Shown: positions 1 to 14,000 of the stretch, in pieces
Layout of the letters: each line of letters starts with the position of its first letter
Position numbering within the stretch: position 1 is the stretch's first letter
DNA from: Ignelater luminosus
Taxonomy: Eukaryota; Arthropoda; Insecta; Coleoptera; Elateridae
Assembly (NCBI GenBank): GCA_011009095.1
Contig: VTPC01000612.1
Span: forward strand, 67,078-131,077
Direction: 5' to 3'
DNA length: 64,000 nt
Translations under genes and position numbers: made by a program
The notes under the pieces: model-generated
The model's database searches: none
The model's input: only the letters and a program-made list of their open reading frames with translations
What the model was told of the DNA's origin: nothing

Positions 1-941
1 CTAATTCTGAACTGAAACATTATTAAGTTTTGCATTTTAAAGAGTAAGTTTCAGCAAGATCCGTTACAAGTTTTTAACTTCCTGCATGGCATCGGAGTTT
101 ATGCAAAGCCTTATATTTTTGTGGTACCTCAAATCTTTATAGGTCTCAAACACTTGCAAAGCTTTCAATTTTGTGCGTAGAGATCCAGTTTACATTTTAC
201 AGTTCTTCAGATTCTTGCAAGCTTGTGGATTTTGTAGGATGTATGGGCCTACAGGTTCTTGTGAGAGCAACAACCATCAGTTTGCTGATCAAGTGATTTA
301 AATTCGACTTACAGTTTTTAATTTATTCTAAAAGACAATGGCAAGCTGCCAAGTTATACTTTGCTCAGGAAACTTACTCAAATGGAAGTGTCTACACATA
401 TTTGGTGGTTTGGAGTTTACAGTTTAAACTGTAGGACAACTTGCACAACACAAATATAGCAAGGGAATCACCAACATCTTGTAGAAAATATAGCACTTAA
501 AGAAAACAAAGCTTGTTTCTAGTCTTTGAATTCTTGGGGCCTATCAGTCGGTCCTAAAAAGCTTTTGGGATTGCGGATTTTAGAAGTTATACCATTGATA
601 AATAAAGCACATTTAATTTATTATACTGGAATCTTAAAGTCTCAATAGTAATCAAATAATGCACATTGCATGGATCGATTGAAACCATCACTGTCAGATT
701 AATTAATTAGTTGATCAGTATTTGGGTACAATGAAGTTTAACTTATCAAATATATGGAATGGTCTTGACTAACAATGTTATAAAATGCTACTTTACTGTT
801 TCATAATGCATGCATATAAAATCAAAATTCCAAATTTGAAAGAAATCAGAAGTTTATTTTTCAAATTCCTTCATGCATGTCTTAATAATTACAAATTTAG
901 TATAAAAAGTTCACCTAGAATGACCAGAGGAAATATTTTAG
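1..941 (+). other. Dscam1 intron upstream of the Ig8 exon
   Basis: No exon, RNA gene or repeat is recognisable here. The stretch ends in the acceptor of the Ig8 exon (ATTTTAG at 935-941). In Dscam1 genes the variable exon-9 cluster coding for Ig7 lies directly upstream of this exon, so this should be the intron between the last Ig7 variant and the first constant exon. I looked for an Ig7-like coding segment and saw none. Confidence 0.6.
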
Positions 942-3900
942 TTCCTCCAAGATGGATCTTGGAACCAACTGATAAAGCATTTGCTCAAGGCTCTGATGCC
1001 GCTGTTGAATGCAAGGCTGACGGCTTCCCAAAGCCTTCTGTGACATGGAAAAGGGCAACGGGTAAATTTACCTTTTCCCTTTTTGTAATAATTGTTCTTT
1101 TACAATAAATATTTAATTAATAGGAGTCGCGCCTGGTGATTACAAAGATTTTAAACCAAATAATCCTGATATCCGAGTAGAAGAAGGAACATTAATGATT
1201 AACAATATTCAGAAAAATAATGAGGGTTACTATTTATGTGAAGCAGTAAATGGAATTGGATCAGGACTTTCAGCTGTGATACTTATTAGTGTTCAAGGTA
1301 AATTTCATTTGTTTCTAAAATACTTTTCATTAATATTGACTATTTTAGCTCCACCTCAATTTGATATCAAATTACGTAATCAAACTTCAAGACGTGGTGA
1401 CCCTGCCGTTTTACAATGTGAAGCAAAAGGCGAGAAACCAATTGGAATCTTATGGAATATTAACAACAAACGATTGGAACCTAAAGGAGATGCTCGTTAC
1501 ACTATTAGAGAAGAAATTTTGCCTACTGGCGTTATCTCTGATTTAAGCATCAAACGAACTGATAGAACTGACACTGCTTTGTTTACTTGTGTGGCAACCA
1601 ATGCATTTGGAAGTGACGATACCAGCATTAATATGATTGTTCAAGAAACACCTGAAGTTCCATATGGCCTCAAAGTATTAGATAAATCCGGAAGATCTGT
1701 ACAGTTATCTTGGGTTGCACCATATGATGGAAACAGTCCAATTACCAGGTAAAAATTCTGTAATTGGTCTAGATATGAGGTTATTTCTGTTGCAGCAATA
1801 TTTATACTAAGGTTTAAGTGCTCAACATGAGAATATCATTTATATACTAGGCGTAACACTTTTAGTTCATAACATTTAATACCATTAGAAGTTGGTTATA
1901 ACAATTAAATCATTGAAAACTGTTCTTCTCTAAATTAAAATTTGTCATTTCTAGCGCCCAATGCAGGACAATTTAATAACAAGTCATTCTCTTCTGCTAT
2001 TTCAATACATAACATTAAATCTTGCTTCATTTGTGGTCATCTGAGGCATTTAAGATATTGAAATGTTGAAAACTACAATATTATATTTCAAATATTTTCT
2101 TCTATTCACAGATATATGATTGAATATAAACAAAGTAAATTAGCATGGGAAGCAGGAATGGAACGTGTTTTAGCACCTGGTGATCAAACAGAAGCTGGAA
2201 TATTTACTTTGAAACCCGCCACAACATATCATATTCGCATTGTTGCTGAAAATGAAATTGGCTCTAGCGATCCTTCTGATACTGTAACTATTATCACTGC
2301 CGAAGAAGCACCTAGTGGACCACCAACTGCCATCAGAGTAGATGGAAGTGATCAACATTCGTTGAAAGTATTCTGGAAACCCCCTGCACGTTCCGACTGG
2401 AATGGTGAAATTCTAGGCTATTACGTTGGTTATAAATTGGCCTCATCTGACAAACCTTACTTGTTTGAGACTGTCGAATTTGTTAGGGAAGAAGGAAAAG
2501 AACATCATTTGACTATTACTAATTTGAAAACTTACACCCAGTACTCCATTGTTGTGCAAGCATTTAATAAAGTAGGAGCTGGACCCATGTCAGAAGACAT
2601 CAAGGCCTATACTGCTGAAGGTACTCCTGAACAACCACCACATGATACCACTTGCACTACTCTTACTGCCCAAACTATTCGAGTTTCATGGACTTCACCA
2701 CCACTTAATTCTGCTAATGGAATTATTAAAGGTTATAAAGTAATCTATGGACCATCTGATTCCTGGTATGGTACGTATCTTTATTTTTATTTCTAATGTA
2801 AAATCCCTTCACAATAAAATAAATTTTAGATGAAAGCACCAAAGACACCAAGATAACATCTTCAAGTGAAACAATTTTGCACGTATTGAAGAAATACACA
2901 AATTACACGATGCAAGTTCTTGCTTATACTTCTGGAGGTGACGGAGTTCGCAGTAATCCCATTCATTGTCAAACCGAACAAGATGGTAAGATGATAACAA
3001 CAAGTTTGATCATTTTAATTGATGTAATGTCTTACAGTACCCGAAGCACCCGTGGCAATTAAAGCATTGGTAATGTCTTTAAATTCAATTCTGATCAGCT
3101 GGAAACCACCTACAGAACCTAATGGTATTGTTGAACAATACACCGTCTATGTAAGAGAAGCAGGACTTGCAGAAACTGAAGAAATCAACTCTGATGCTAC
3201 TCCTAAAACCCAGAAAATTGTACCCAACATCAAAAATCAAAACCTGAGTTTTCAGGCTAAAGATCTTGACCCTAAACTTAAATACGAATTCTGGGTAACT
3301 GCTTCCACAAACATTGGTGAAGGACAACCATCAAAGAGTGTTGTGATTGCTTCTAGCAGCCGAGGTAATAAGTATAAAATGTATATAGAAAATTTTAAAT
3401 TCTGCTAACTTAAATATTGAAATAATTTAACAGTACCTGCAAAGATTGCTTCATTTGATGATACATTCACTACAACTTACAAAGAAGATGTTACATTACC
3501 ATGCCTTACTGTTGGAATTCCACAACCTGAAATCAAATGGAAAATTAAGGGAGTTGCGTTTGCCACTAACGATCATATCAGACAACAACCTGACGGCTCA
3601 TTATTCCTTCGTGATGTTACACGCACTGATGCTGGAGAATATTCTTGCCATGTTGAAAATTCATTTGGACAAGATTCTGTAACACATCAATTGATTGTTA
3701 ATTCACCTCCACGCTCACCTCAGGTAAATTAAAATAAATAAAAAAAACACGTCATTTTGAGTGACCCACGAAATTAAAACTCATGTCTTTGATTATTTCT
3801 GCTAATGTAAAACAATTGATAATGTGGCATGTGATGTCATGGCATGGTAAAAAGTTTCCAAACAACTCAGTCTCACAGTTTTACACATGCCCTAAGTAAG

Positions 3901-5000
3901 TAGTCCTAAATAAATCTTAACTTACCTGACCTATTGCTACTGTCATTGTTGGAAAGGGGTGCACAGATTCTGCACCCACACATCTATTAAAGACATCTAT
4001 TTCAATTTAGACATACAAGATTTATTGGGTATTTTGCAAATGTGCCCCACCTTTATAGTATTCAATCTTTATTTCATTTATATAAGTTTTATATTTTACA
4101 TGTATTTTTAAGTTTTAATATAGCAAATAAGGAAATACACATGAAAATTAAATTAATAAAAAATATACCACTAATAAATTACTGTAGTAATAAAACATTT
4201 GTATTAACATCCAGATTAGCATGAGCCGCCCTTGGTAAAAAGTATGATCAAATTGTTATACTGGTGCAGATTAAAAGTGATGTTATGTTTATTAGGTAAC
4301 ATTAACTGCAACAACTACCAGCTCTCTAACTATCAAGATTAGACCAAATTCCGATGATACTGAACCAATCCATGGATACACGATTCACTTTAAACCAGAA
4401 TTTGGCAATTGGGAAACGATACAGGTCGAAAGTCAAACTCAAAAATACACACTGGAAAACTTGCTTTGCGGAACACGATATCAAGTTCAGGTCACTGCAT
4501 ACAACAGGTACAGTCTTTAGAGTATTAACTATGAAATAACAAGTTACAAAATTTACTTAAATTTCTGCAGCATTGGAACTGGAGATCCATCCGATAATTT
4601 GAATACCAGAACTCGTGGCGACAAACCTGGAATACCAAGTGCTGATAAATTCATTGAAGTGTCTTCTAATAATGTTGTCTTACATCTTGATGCTTGGTCC
4701 GATGGAAGCTGCCCAATGTTATATTTTGTCATTGAACAGAAAAAGAAGTGAGTTTTAGGCATCTTTTCTTAACCTGTTTGTGTGTATTTTATGGCTTATG
4801 TACAAAATAAAATTGTATTTTCTGTTTAAATAGGACAAGCACTGAATGGATTCAAGTAGCAAACAGCGTAAAGCCTGGTGGCAACTTTCTCCTCTCTGAA
4901 CTTGAACCTGCTGTATGGTATCATCTCCGAGTAACTGCACACAATAATGCTGGATTTAATGTAGCTGAATATGAATTTGCCACTTTAACTCCAACTGGAG
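942..5000 (+). CDS. Dscam1: Dscam1 constant ectodomain exons: Ig8-Ig9, FNIII 1-4, Ig10, FNIII 5-6
   Basis: Ten exons code for the membrane-proximal ectodomain. Ig8 is split over 942-1061 and 1124-1297, with Cys in VECKADG and YLCEA. Ig9 and the start of FNIII-1 are in 1349-1748 (LQCEAKG and FTCVATN cysteines). Exon 2112-2770 holds the rest of FNIII-1, all of FNIII-2 and the start of FNIII-3. Exon 2830-2985 completes FNIII-3, 3038-3364 is FNIII-4, and 3434-3723 is Ig10 (LPCLTVG, YSCHVEN). Exons 4296-4507, 4571-4747 and 4834-5000 form FNIII-5 and FNIII-6. The order is the canonical one for the family. Exon phases are mostly 1-1. Intron sizes range from 51 nt to about 570 nt. Confidence 0.95.
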
Positions 5001-8000
5001 GTAAGAAAACAATTCTTTGATATTTTTCTTTTGTTTTCTTGGTTTGTTTGTTTTATACACTACAATGGTGGTGTCCAAACTATGGCTTATTTGTTTATAA
5101 TTTTATTTCTAAAGTTACTAAGTACAATTCTGTAGAGACCAAGTTGTAGTAAAACCATTTTCAAAACTTGAAATTGCTTTAAAGAATGAGTTGTAAAGTA
5201 GTTTTTTTTTGGGTACTGTCTGTTGTATCATTGTATTAGTTATTTCCTTTTATCAATTCACGACTTAATAATTCTAATTGAAGATTGATACATACACGTG
5301 AAATGTTACACGCCAACTAATTTGTGTTATTAACTTAATAGGAAACAGTAATGGCTTGGGCACCACTTTATTACATCATGTACTCATATAGCAATAGTAC
5401 CTGAATGTATTCTTTTAATATTTCACATCTCATCATTTTATCTTCAATTGTTTTATTTCAGGTACTATTGCTCCAGCAAGAGAAATACCAAAAGAGGATA
5501 CTTTCCAAATAATACTAGCTAATCTGAACCTTGTTGTACCTGTAGTAGCGGCTGTGCTTGTCATAATTGTAGCCATCATCGTGATATGTGTATTGCGTGG
5601 AAAAGGAAACTATAATAAAGGTAAAATACTGTTTTTTTATTTATTTCTAGGAACAGTAGCACCTGCCCGAGAAACACCAGATGCCAAATTACTTTTCCCC
5701 TGGTTACCCGACTGGATTGACCTCAATATTGTAGTACCAGTTGTCGCTACTGTTACAGTCATATTTGTTGGAATTATAGTTATTTGTGTTGCCTTATCAC
5801 GAAGATCACACGGACCCCAACAAACTCGTTTACGGGGAGACTGTATGTGTAATAGTTTAGGACTATTTTCTTATTTTGTTTTCTTTAATTTTGAAAAATT
5901 TTATATGAAATAGAAATTTAAAAATTTCAAGACGAGATATTTGTAGATGATGTTGTATACAATCAATCTGTAAATGCCACTTCAACTTTGGACAAACGTC
6001 GCCCTGATTTGAGAGATGAGCTTGGCTACATCGCACCACCAAACCGAAAACTACCACCTGTACCTGGTTCTAACTACAACACTTGCGACCGCATCAAGAG
6101 AGGTACCGTTTTAAGTAAGAAACTGTTGAATCCCCTCCCACTTTTCATTATTAAATTCACACGCATGTTTGCAATTAACCATTTCCTTTCACATTGAAGT
6201 ATGCTGCCCATCTCCTCTGAATCAATGTTGTTTATAATTCCTTTATTTTTTGCATTGGAGGATATAGTAGACTGTATCCATCTATTATGGATAAATTCTA
6301 AGTTTATTTGTTTTGATTATGATTACTACTTATGATTACCCTATTTGATAATTTTTTGATCATTTTTGGCTACATGTGCTTGGAACTTTATGTTGTACAT
6401 TATTAGGACCTCATTATCGTACTCATTCAACCTGGGATCCCCGAAGGCATCTGTATGAAGAGTTGAGCAACCGTCGAGGCTCTAATGAAACTATCCATAC
6501 TCATAGAGGTAAAAATTTGATAACTTACAGAAATTCAAATGTTGGAAGTGTAAGAGACGAGGACACTAATATTGTATAATGCCTGATGAAGTTCTTGCTT
6601 TTCTTCGGTTTTCTTTTGTTTGTGTTTTGTTTCGAATCTGTAGATAATTAAAAATTATTGAATCATTTTGTGAACTGAGAAAGAAACAAAACTAATTTTT
6701 AATTACTTGCTGTTCTGTTAATCAAAAACTAACAAACAAAGTACTTCAAGTATCCCACTTTGGTTTAGATGATTTTTTTTTTGGATATGTCATAGGGAAT
6801 CAACCAATAAGGTATACATTTTTTCTTATCTGCCTATAAACAGTTTAATGCCCAGTTTCTGAAAGCAATTTATTTAACTGATAAAGTTATGCATTCTATA
6901 AATCGCCAAAAGTTGTTTCTCAAATGCTCTGTAGTGTTTATGAAGTCGATATCTGCTTCACAACTTATCATAGCAAGTTGGTGCAATATGTAGTTCTATA
7001 GCACTTGAAAGTTTCCGTGTGGCTTTTTTTCAATTATCGATCACTAACAGCAGGTTATGTTTAAGATCAAAGTGCCGGTATTGAATGAAGAAGAAAAAGT
7101 AAGACAGTGGATTTTAGAGACCATTTAAGGAGAATTATATATATATTGTTTTGTATGTTTTTAAAACTGACAATATACTGCAGAGAAGTAGCTTTGATTT
7201 GACACCAGATTTATTAAGATCTGTTTACAAATAAAAAAGTTATGGCCATTTTAATAAAATATGACACGAAACTGGGTGATATTCTTAATGAAAATCAGGA
7301 GATTTTCAAAATGACCCTTTGAAGTCATTTTCGCTTTAAAAATTCTGAAAAAATTAATATACACTAATGGAAAAAATTAAAGGAACAAAAGAATTTCCCA
7401 AATTTTTTAGTGATTTTAGAAATGCTGTATCTCAGTGAAAAATGCTCGTATCGAGATTTTAAAAAAGCATTTTGAAGCTTCAAGATTCTAGTTTTCAGAT
7501 TTTTTAGTCAAAGATTTTTAGGAGCTACAGTTATCACGCAATCCTAAGAAACGGCGCGCAAAAAAATTTTGCAAATTTTTTGTTTTTTTTTTGGGTCCAC
7601 AGATTCGGATAAAATCTTTTCAGCTAAACCATTGCATGAACTGGATAGCTTGTTTATTTAGCTTCAGTTTCTTTTTTTTTAAACCTCGATACAACTATTT
7701 TTCACTGAGATATCAGACTTTCAATGGAAAAGGATCCTTTTGTCTTTAATCATTGATATCTCAGCAACCAGTGATCATACAGAAAATTAAAGGTCAGTTT
7801 TGGAAACTGGAATAAATTTCCTACAAGATACTGCCGCGATCTTCAGAAAAAAAATTTTTCCATTCTTGACATGAATTTGAAAAAACAAGAAAAAAAGGGT
7901 AATTTATGGTTTTTTTAGAAAATCAACGGCTAAATTACAAATATTGATGAAATGTTAAGTGTGAAAAAAATTTTTTTCTAAATTTAAACGTTTAAAGGTT

Positions 8001-11000
8001 TTTACCTGCTTATTAAAGTCCGAGGGAGATGGGTACTACATGACCATTTTCTTTATATCACCTAAACAATTTTGTAATTAACGTTTGTGAATATAACTTA
8101 TGAAGGGAAAGATAGATTAAGGCGTGAAGACTTTATTTATGATTATTAAATTTACTTGTAAATAAACAGATGTTCTTAGAATGCACCCAAATAACCTTGA
8201 CTATAATTGCTTGCATTCAGTCTGTCCAATTTGAACCCAGTTGACTGTTATGTTTAAATAAACATTGAAAATTAGGGTTTCTCAGTTACACAACAACATT
8301 TAATCAAAAAAAGTGATTTATTAAATTTTGTAAATTTCTAGTATTTTTACGTTAATATCGGTCTATTACAGTACGAATAAGCACCTGTTTAAATAAATAC
8401 CCCAAGTTTGAAAACACCCTGTGTATATACCTACACAGGACAGAAATAAGAACAAGTTCTGAAAGATAAAGCCACAAAGATTATCCCAAATCAGGTGATT
8501 TGGTGTGGAATAACCCCCATCACAATCAAATTTTTGCAGAAGTTTGACAAATTTATGGAAGTGGTTTCACTTCTATGGAATTTATCCAAAGCATTGACTG
8601 AATAGAATTTTTTGTTACTAACTACAGGGAGTACTTCTGAGTTCATTTCATTTAAATAAATTTACTGCTTCCATATAGAACTGCGAATTCTCAACTTGAG
8701 AGTTCTAATTTTAGGAAGTGGCTTCTTAAACTTGTTACGGGCAGATAAGGAAAGATATGTGTACCTCATTTTTGATAAAGAATGACAATTTTCACAATTT
8801 GTATTATGACGACTATTAACGACACTAGCGCTCCCGCCATCTTTGTTGTTTTTGTACTAACTAGTAGTTCACGTAATGTCATGCTGTGCTTTTCTTTTTA
8901 ATAAAAGTTCTTCATTTGAAAAGTGTCTACCTAGTTATTAATCGCCCTTTCTCAATTTTTTGATTCGCTACAAGTACACCATATCCGAAAATCATCAAAA
9001 TTGGAGGACACCTGGGCTACTTTGCTTTTATCTTTTTAAATATAGTCTGTTTCAATATTATAGAATTCAATTCTGCTAGTGACAGCTTTTTATTAAGCTA
9101 GAGAACAAAATGACTGTCCATATACAATAGGGGAAAACAATGTATGAAATAGTGATCAACTTTGACCAGAGTAATTTCTTTGCAGAATGGCAAATCAGAA
9201 TCCCAATTATGTTTTTTAGTACAATTATTTACAAATAAATTTTCAGTGAAACATACAGAAACTTGAGTACCAATTTCATTACTACCATATCTGACAACTA
9301 ACTACCATGAACTTAATGACCAACTTATGCATGTTGCTGATCACACTTGTCTGAATTTTTTAAAACATTTTATTTGACACGAGACTAATTCAAACTTCAA
9401 TTGTAAATCAAATCAGAATGTAGAGCTTGAATATGGTGAGTCTAATAAATAATAATAAATCAAACAAGAGGAAGTAAGTGAATTTTCTGTATCAAAAGGA
9501 AAGAAATGCTTCTTACACAAAGCATTAAAGATTCTACGCAGTGTTACAAGGGGAAATATACAAAACTAACAAACAAGTGAAGGTACGAGAAGAATTTATT
9601 TAATTTGGAAATATAGACAGCTAAGTCTATTTATTGATGTCTGCAGGTATCTTGAACACAAGAAAATGGTATTTATTAGCTATCTTTATTATTATTATTA
9701 CTATTATTATTTCTGTTATCTATTTTACAAACATATTCTTGTTTCTTACTAATTATTATTTATTGCCAAGGAATATTAGATGCATTATGTGTAATATGGG
9801 ATGCCTGTTTCTGATAATCTGAGCTTGAGAGGTAATAATTGAAGCAGGCTATGTATAAACTTTTTATCTGGCTTTCAATTCTTTCATATGATCATTCTTG
9901 TCAAGAGTCTCAGACCTTTTAGCCCAGTCAAGTTAGATCTGAAAAGGGGCTTGACCCCAAAAAATTGCATACCAAATAATTCCTTTTGAACCTTAAAGGG
10001 CTTGAATTATAGTATAAGATCCCAAAAGTCCGGAAAAATTCCACAGATGCATTTTACGAAAAAGCGCGAAAGTGAAAAATTGGCATTTTTTTAACACTCA
10101 TCGCAGCTAGACCGTTTATCGTAGAGAGATGATTTTCTTTTGTTTTGTCAAAGATTCTATTAGCTTTTACTTTTACTTAAAGCATTTTTCTTGATCATGT
10201 TTAGTTTTTTCTTTATTTTAGTAATATTTGTCTTATCAAGACATGTACTAGTTATTTAATTTATTAATGGTCTTTCCACTGATTTCATTTAAATTTAATC
10301 TATGTATAATCAATATACCGCACAAACATAAGGAAATAATGTTTTGTAATCTTTGAATTGACTCATGTTGTATACCAAAAATTTAAATTTTTAATTTTAA
10401 TGAAAAAGTTTAGTTTATGATTAAACAACATGCATCTACAAAATGCTTTAATTATGTCTAAGACATAGAAGAAAATGTAATTAAATCTCAGTGGTGTGTG
10501 ATTTATGGTAGCATTGGAAGCAGTGCTTTTATTATTTCTGTTTGGAAATATGTTACTACACATGGCACTGAATAACTGTTACTTATACATTAGTACGTGA
10601 CAGGACCAAATATGTTAAGACATGAAACTGATGATTTGCACAATATCTGCAGGTGTTATTAATATAACTGAATTGCATCAGTTCATTTCTGTATTTCATT
10701 CGGTGCACTTTAAAATCATTGTGGATGCGAAACGCAACATAATTAAAGCGTTTATAGAAAATAGTTACTATCAAGCAACAATTTGTCGGGAAGTGAGGAA
10801 GTTGAACATTAATAAAATGTTGGTGTATACATACATTCGTATGTTGGAAAGTAAAATAAAAGCAGGAATTTAACAGAATTTAAAGAAAATATCCGCAAGC
10901 CATGGACGCAGATATCAGTTCAAGACATCCATGCAGTGATTATGTTCTGGACAAGATGTTTGGCTGATGTTCACAAAAATAAGGGTGGTCATATTGAATA

Positions 11001-14000
11001 AATTTATAAAACGTGTAATTATAACAGTTACTTGAATAAAATCTATACGTAATTAGTTGTTGATTTAGTAGTAGTAACAGTTATTCAGCGCCACGGTGTA
11101 GACTGATAAAACAGTTTGGTTATTATAATTTATAATTATAGTGTAGTATATAAATAAATTTGAATTAATATAATAAACATTGGTATTGCAATTATTTTGA
11201 TAATAAAACTTGATAAAATGTGAGATTTCTGCACCAAGATCCTGATGAACTGCTGTGAATGAACAAAATATTGGAAGTAAGGTAAACGGCTGCTTCAAAG
11301 TTGTTAGTACTCGCGAATGCCAGCAACCAAAAAGAACATAACTTAATAAGAAGCATACTGCAATATCTAGGGACCTCCAAAATAAGCATCTGGCAATGCT
11401 ATGATTGTCTACTAATTATAAGATCTAAATAATAAGCTGACAAACTTTTACTGCTGAGTTGATTTTACTTTTCACTTTAACAAAAATCTGTCGGCATTTT
11501 TGTATTTATTGCACATTGTCGGTAACTTAAAAAAAAACCTTTTTAATTATACAGTTCATTCTCGTGCAATTTTTGCTATTATAAATGCTTTACAGTGTTA
11601 ATTGTAGTACCTATATGTTTGAATAGTTCCCCCTAATCGTGATTCCATCGCGTGCCACTGGTGAATCTCAAGAATGTTATTGATATCATGATATGTAACT
11701 ACAAATTGATTCCATTTTTTTTATAAGAAACTCTTGAACCATTTATTGATGCTGTGGTCTAGTTGAAGAAGGGCACATTGCTTCCAATTTAAATTCATTA
11801 AGCAAGCATATCTTTTCTCTTCATTCTTTCCTGAACTATTTAATGCTTGCTAGGATTAGCACAATACTATGTACATTTTCATATTGACATCATCTGGAAC
11901 ACAGAACTTCTTATCCATCTAATTCATTAGCACTGATAAACGGTGTAATATTATATTATATTATATTATTATAAATATTATAAAAGGAAACATAATTTTC
12001 TACAAGAAGAGAAGCTATTTAAAAAGCAATGTAATACATTATTAAATAAATCTGTTCTTCACAGCATGACAACAGCTTCGCTTCTATATCGATAATACTT
12101 GCCCAACAGCAACTAATAAGATAACTACAATTGTTGTTAATTGGGTTGAAACATTGAAAAAGATTTATTTTAGTGGTGACATTATAAGAGAAAGATGAAA
12201 AAGATGAAAAACAAAAAAAGAAGAACGAAAAGAATGTAGTTGTAGATGCAGGATGATTTGTGACAAAAACCTCCTAGATTTATCTACTAAAAATGACAGA
12301 AAACGGAATTTCATGTTCAGCCCACTATACATTAAATTGTAGTCTTAAAAACCAAATCGCGCTAGTTATGCTAGATAAGTAAATGTAACTCTTTCACAAC
12401 TGCTTTTTGATGTAAATATTTGTGTTGTGCTGTGATGAACAAGCGAGAGATGACCAAAAAAAGGAGCTATAATTTTTCACTTTTGCTTATCTGTAGATTC
12501 GAAACAATTTGTATTTTTGGTTTGCACTTTTTTTTATTATTTTAATTTCGTTCTTAGATACTAACATCTTTTTTTAAATGTTTCTGATATTCTCTGTATT
12601 ACTAACAACACCTTCAGAGTGAGCTTGCAACTGTAACCGTAAGTTTTAAGTTACTCCATTCTAGTGCTTGTCCATTGCATGGTTTATCATTATTGTTTGT
12701 TAATACATAATAACTGTGATACAAGTAATACTGACAACATTTGAAAATAACTAACTAAGTCGGATCAAATAGCAACTGATTTATTCTTTTTCTATTATTT
12801 AAATGAAGGCATGGATGATGAAATTTGCCCATACGCCACTTTCCATCTACTCGGTTTCCGTGAAGAAATGGATCCCAGCAAAGTTCAACAATTCCAAACT
12901 TTCCCACACCCACATGCAGGCACCATGGGACCATCCGGTATGAATACTCCCCATCAAATACATTCTCGCTCTGGATCTCAATCTATGCCACGCTCAAATC
13001 GACGCTATGAAAGGGCCGGATCTCAAGGTAAAAATTTAATTAATTTTAGAAATTTCTTTAGTTGTTTATATGTGGAAGATCCTTAATGTCGTTTTGCTAA
13101 ATACTACAGGAACATGCACATTTTTACATAAATGTGTAGGTAATGGTAGTATATACTCACCTGGACCCGAATACGATGACCCTGCGAATTGTGCACCCGA
13201 AGACGAACAATACGGATCTCAATATGGTGGTTACAATGCACCTTATGATCAATATGGTAGCCGTGGTTCAATTGGAAGACGATCATTGGGCTCTTTGCGT
13301 TTACAACCAGGAAACACCAGCCCTGAACCACCACCACCCCCACCACGCAACCACGATCCATCCTTCAATGATTCTAAAGATAGCAACGAGATCTCAGAAG
13401 CAGAATGTGATCGTGATCAGCTCATTAATAGTCGTAGTTATGGTGGTAAGTCATGTTTATATCATATTTCTTAATGTTGCTTAATTTTTGCTTATGATGG
13501 AGCTTAATAATGAAAATTAAAATTTGTGTTTTAGAGTTTTTAGAAATTTTCTTTCGTTTAAATTTTTTTTTGTACCACCACAAAATTTCTAGGATTAGAT
13601 TAATATTGTTGCACAAAGAAAACTGCAGTAAATAATATTTTTGCCACACTCATTATGAATTAAGATGTTTTCTATGTTTTATTTGTTTCTAAATATTATA
13701 CCTACCTGTTTTTTTTGTCCAAGAATTTTCAGTTGAAAAAAATAAGCAACAGATGTTGAGAACATGCCAAATAAAAAGATTAATTAGAAAATTAGTATGT
13801 TATTAATGGTTTAATCTTGAAATTGATAATAATAATTTCAAATTGACTCTCCTCTCTTGTAACTTCCATTTTCTACAAATTTTAACCGTTTTATTCGCTG
13901 GTGTGACATGACTTTTAAGCCAACTCATTTAATTTTCAGCTTTTTAATAAGAATAATATGAACAAACAATACAGCATTGTACTCGTTCAGAAAAGAGGAA

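Larger units (their letters stand above)
6509..12808 (+). other. Dscam1 6.3-kb intron in the tail region
   Basis: This long intron holds a dispersed TA-flanked repeat (7361-7968) and a degraded transposase (10697-11001). ATT/ATA-rich microsatellites lie near 9690-9715 and 11948-11980. No further Dscam1 exon was recognised in it. Confidence 0.7.

Noticed and set aside
785..1108. 107-codon open frame covering the first Dscam1 exon
   Set aside because: Only 942-1061 is exon; the rest is intron on both sides, as shown by the acceptor, donor and matching fly exon boundaries.
9634..9822. Hydrophobic open frame in the Dscam1 intron
   Set aside because: Its helix-like stretch is the translation of an ATT microsatellite; no splice sites or similarity.
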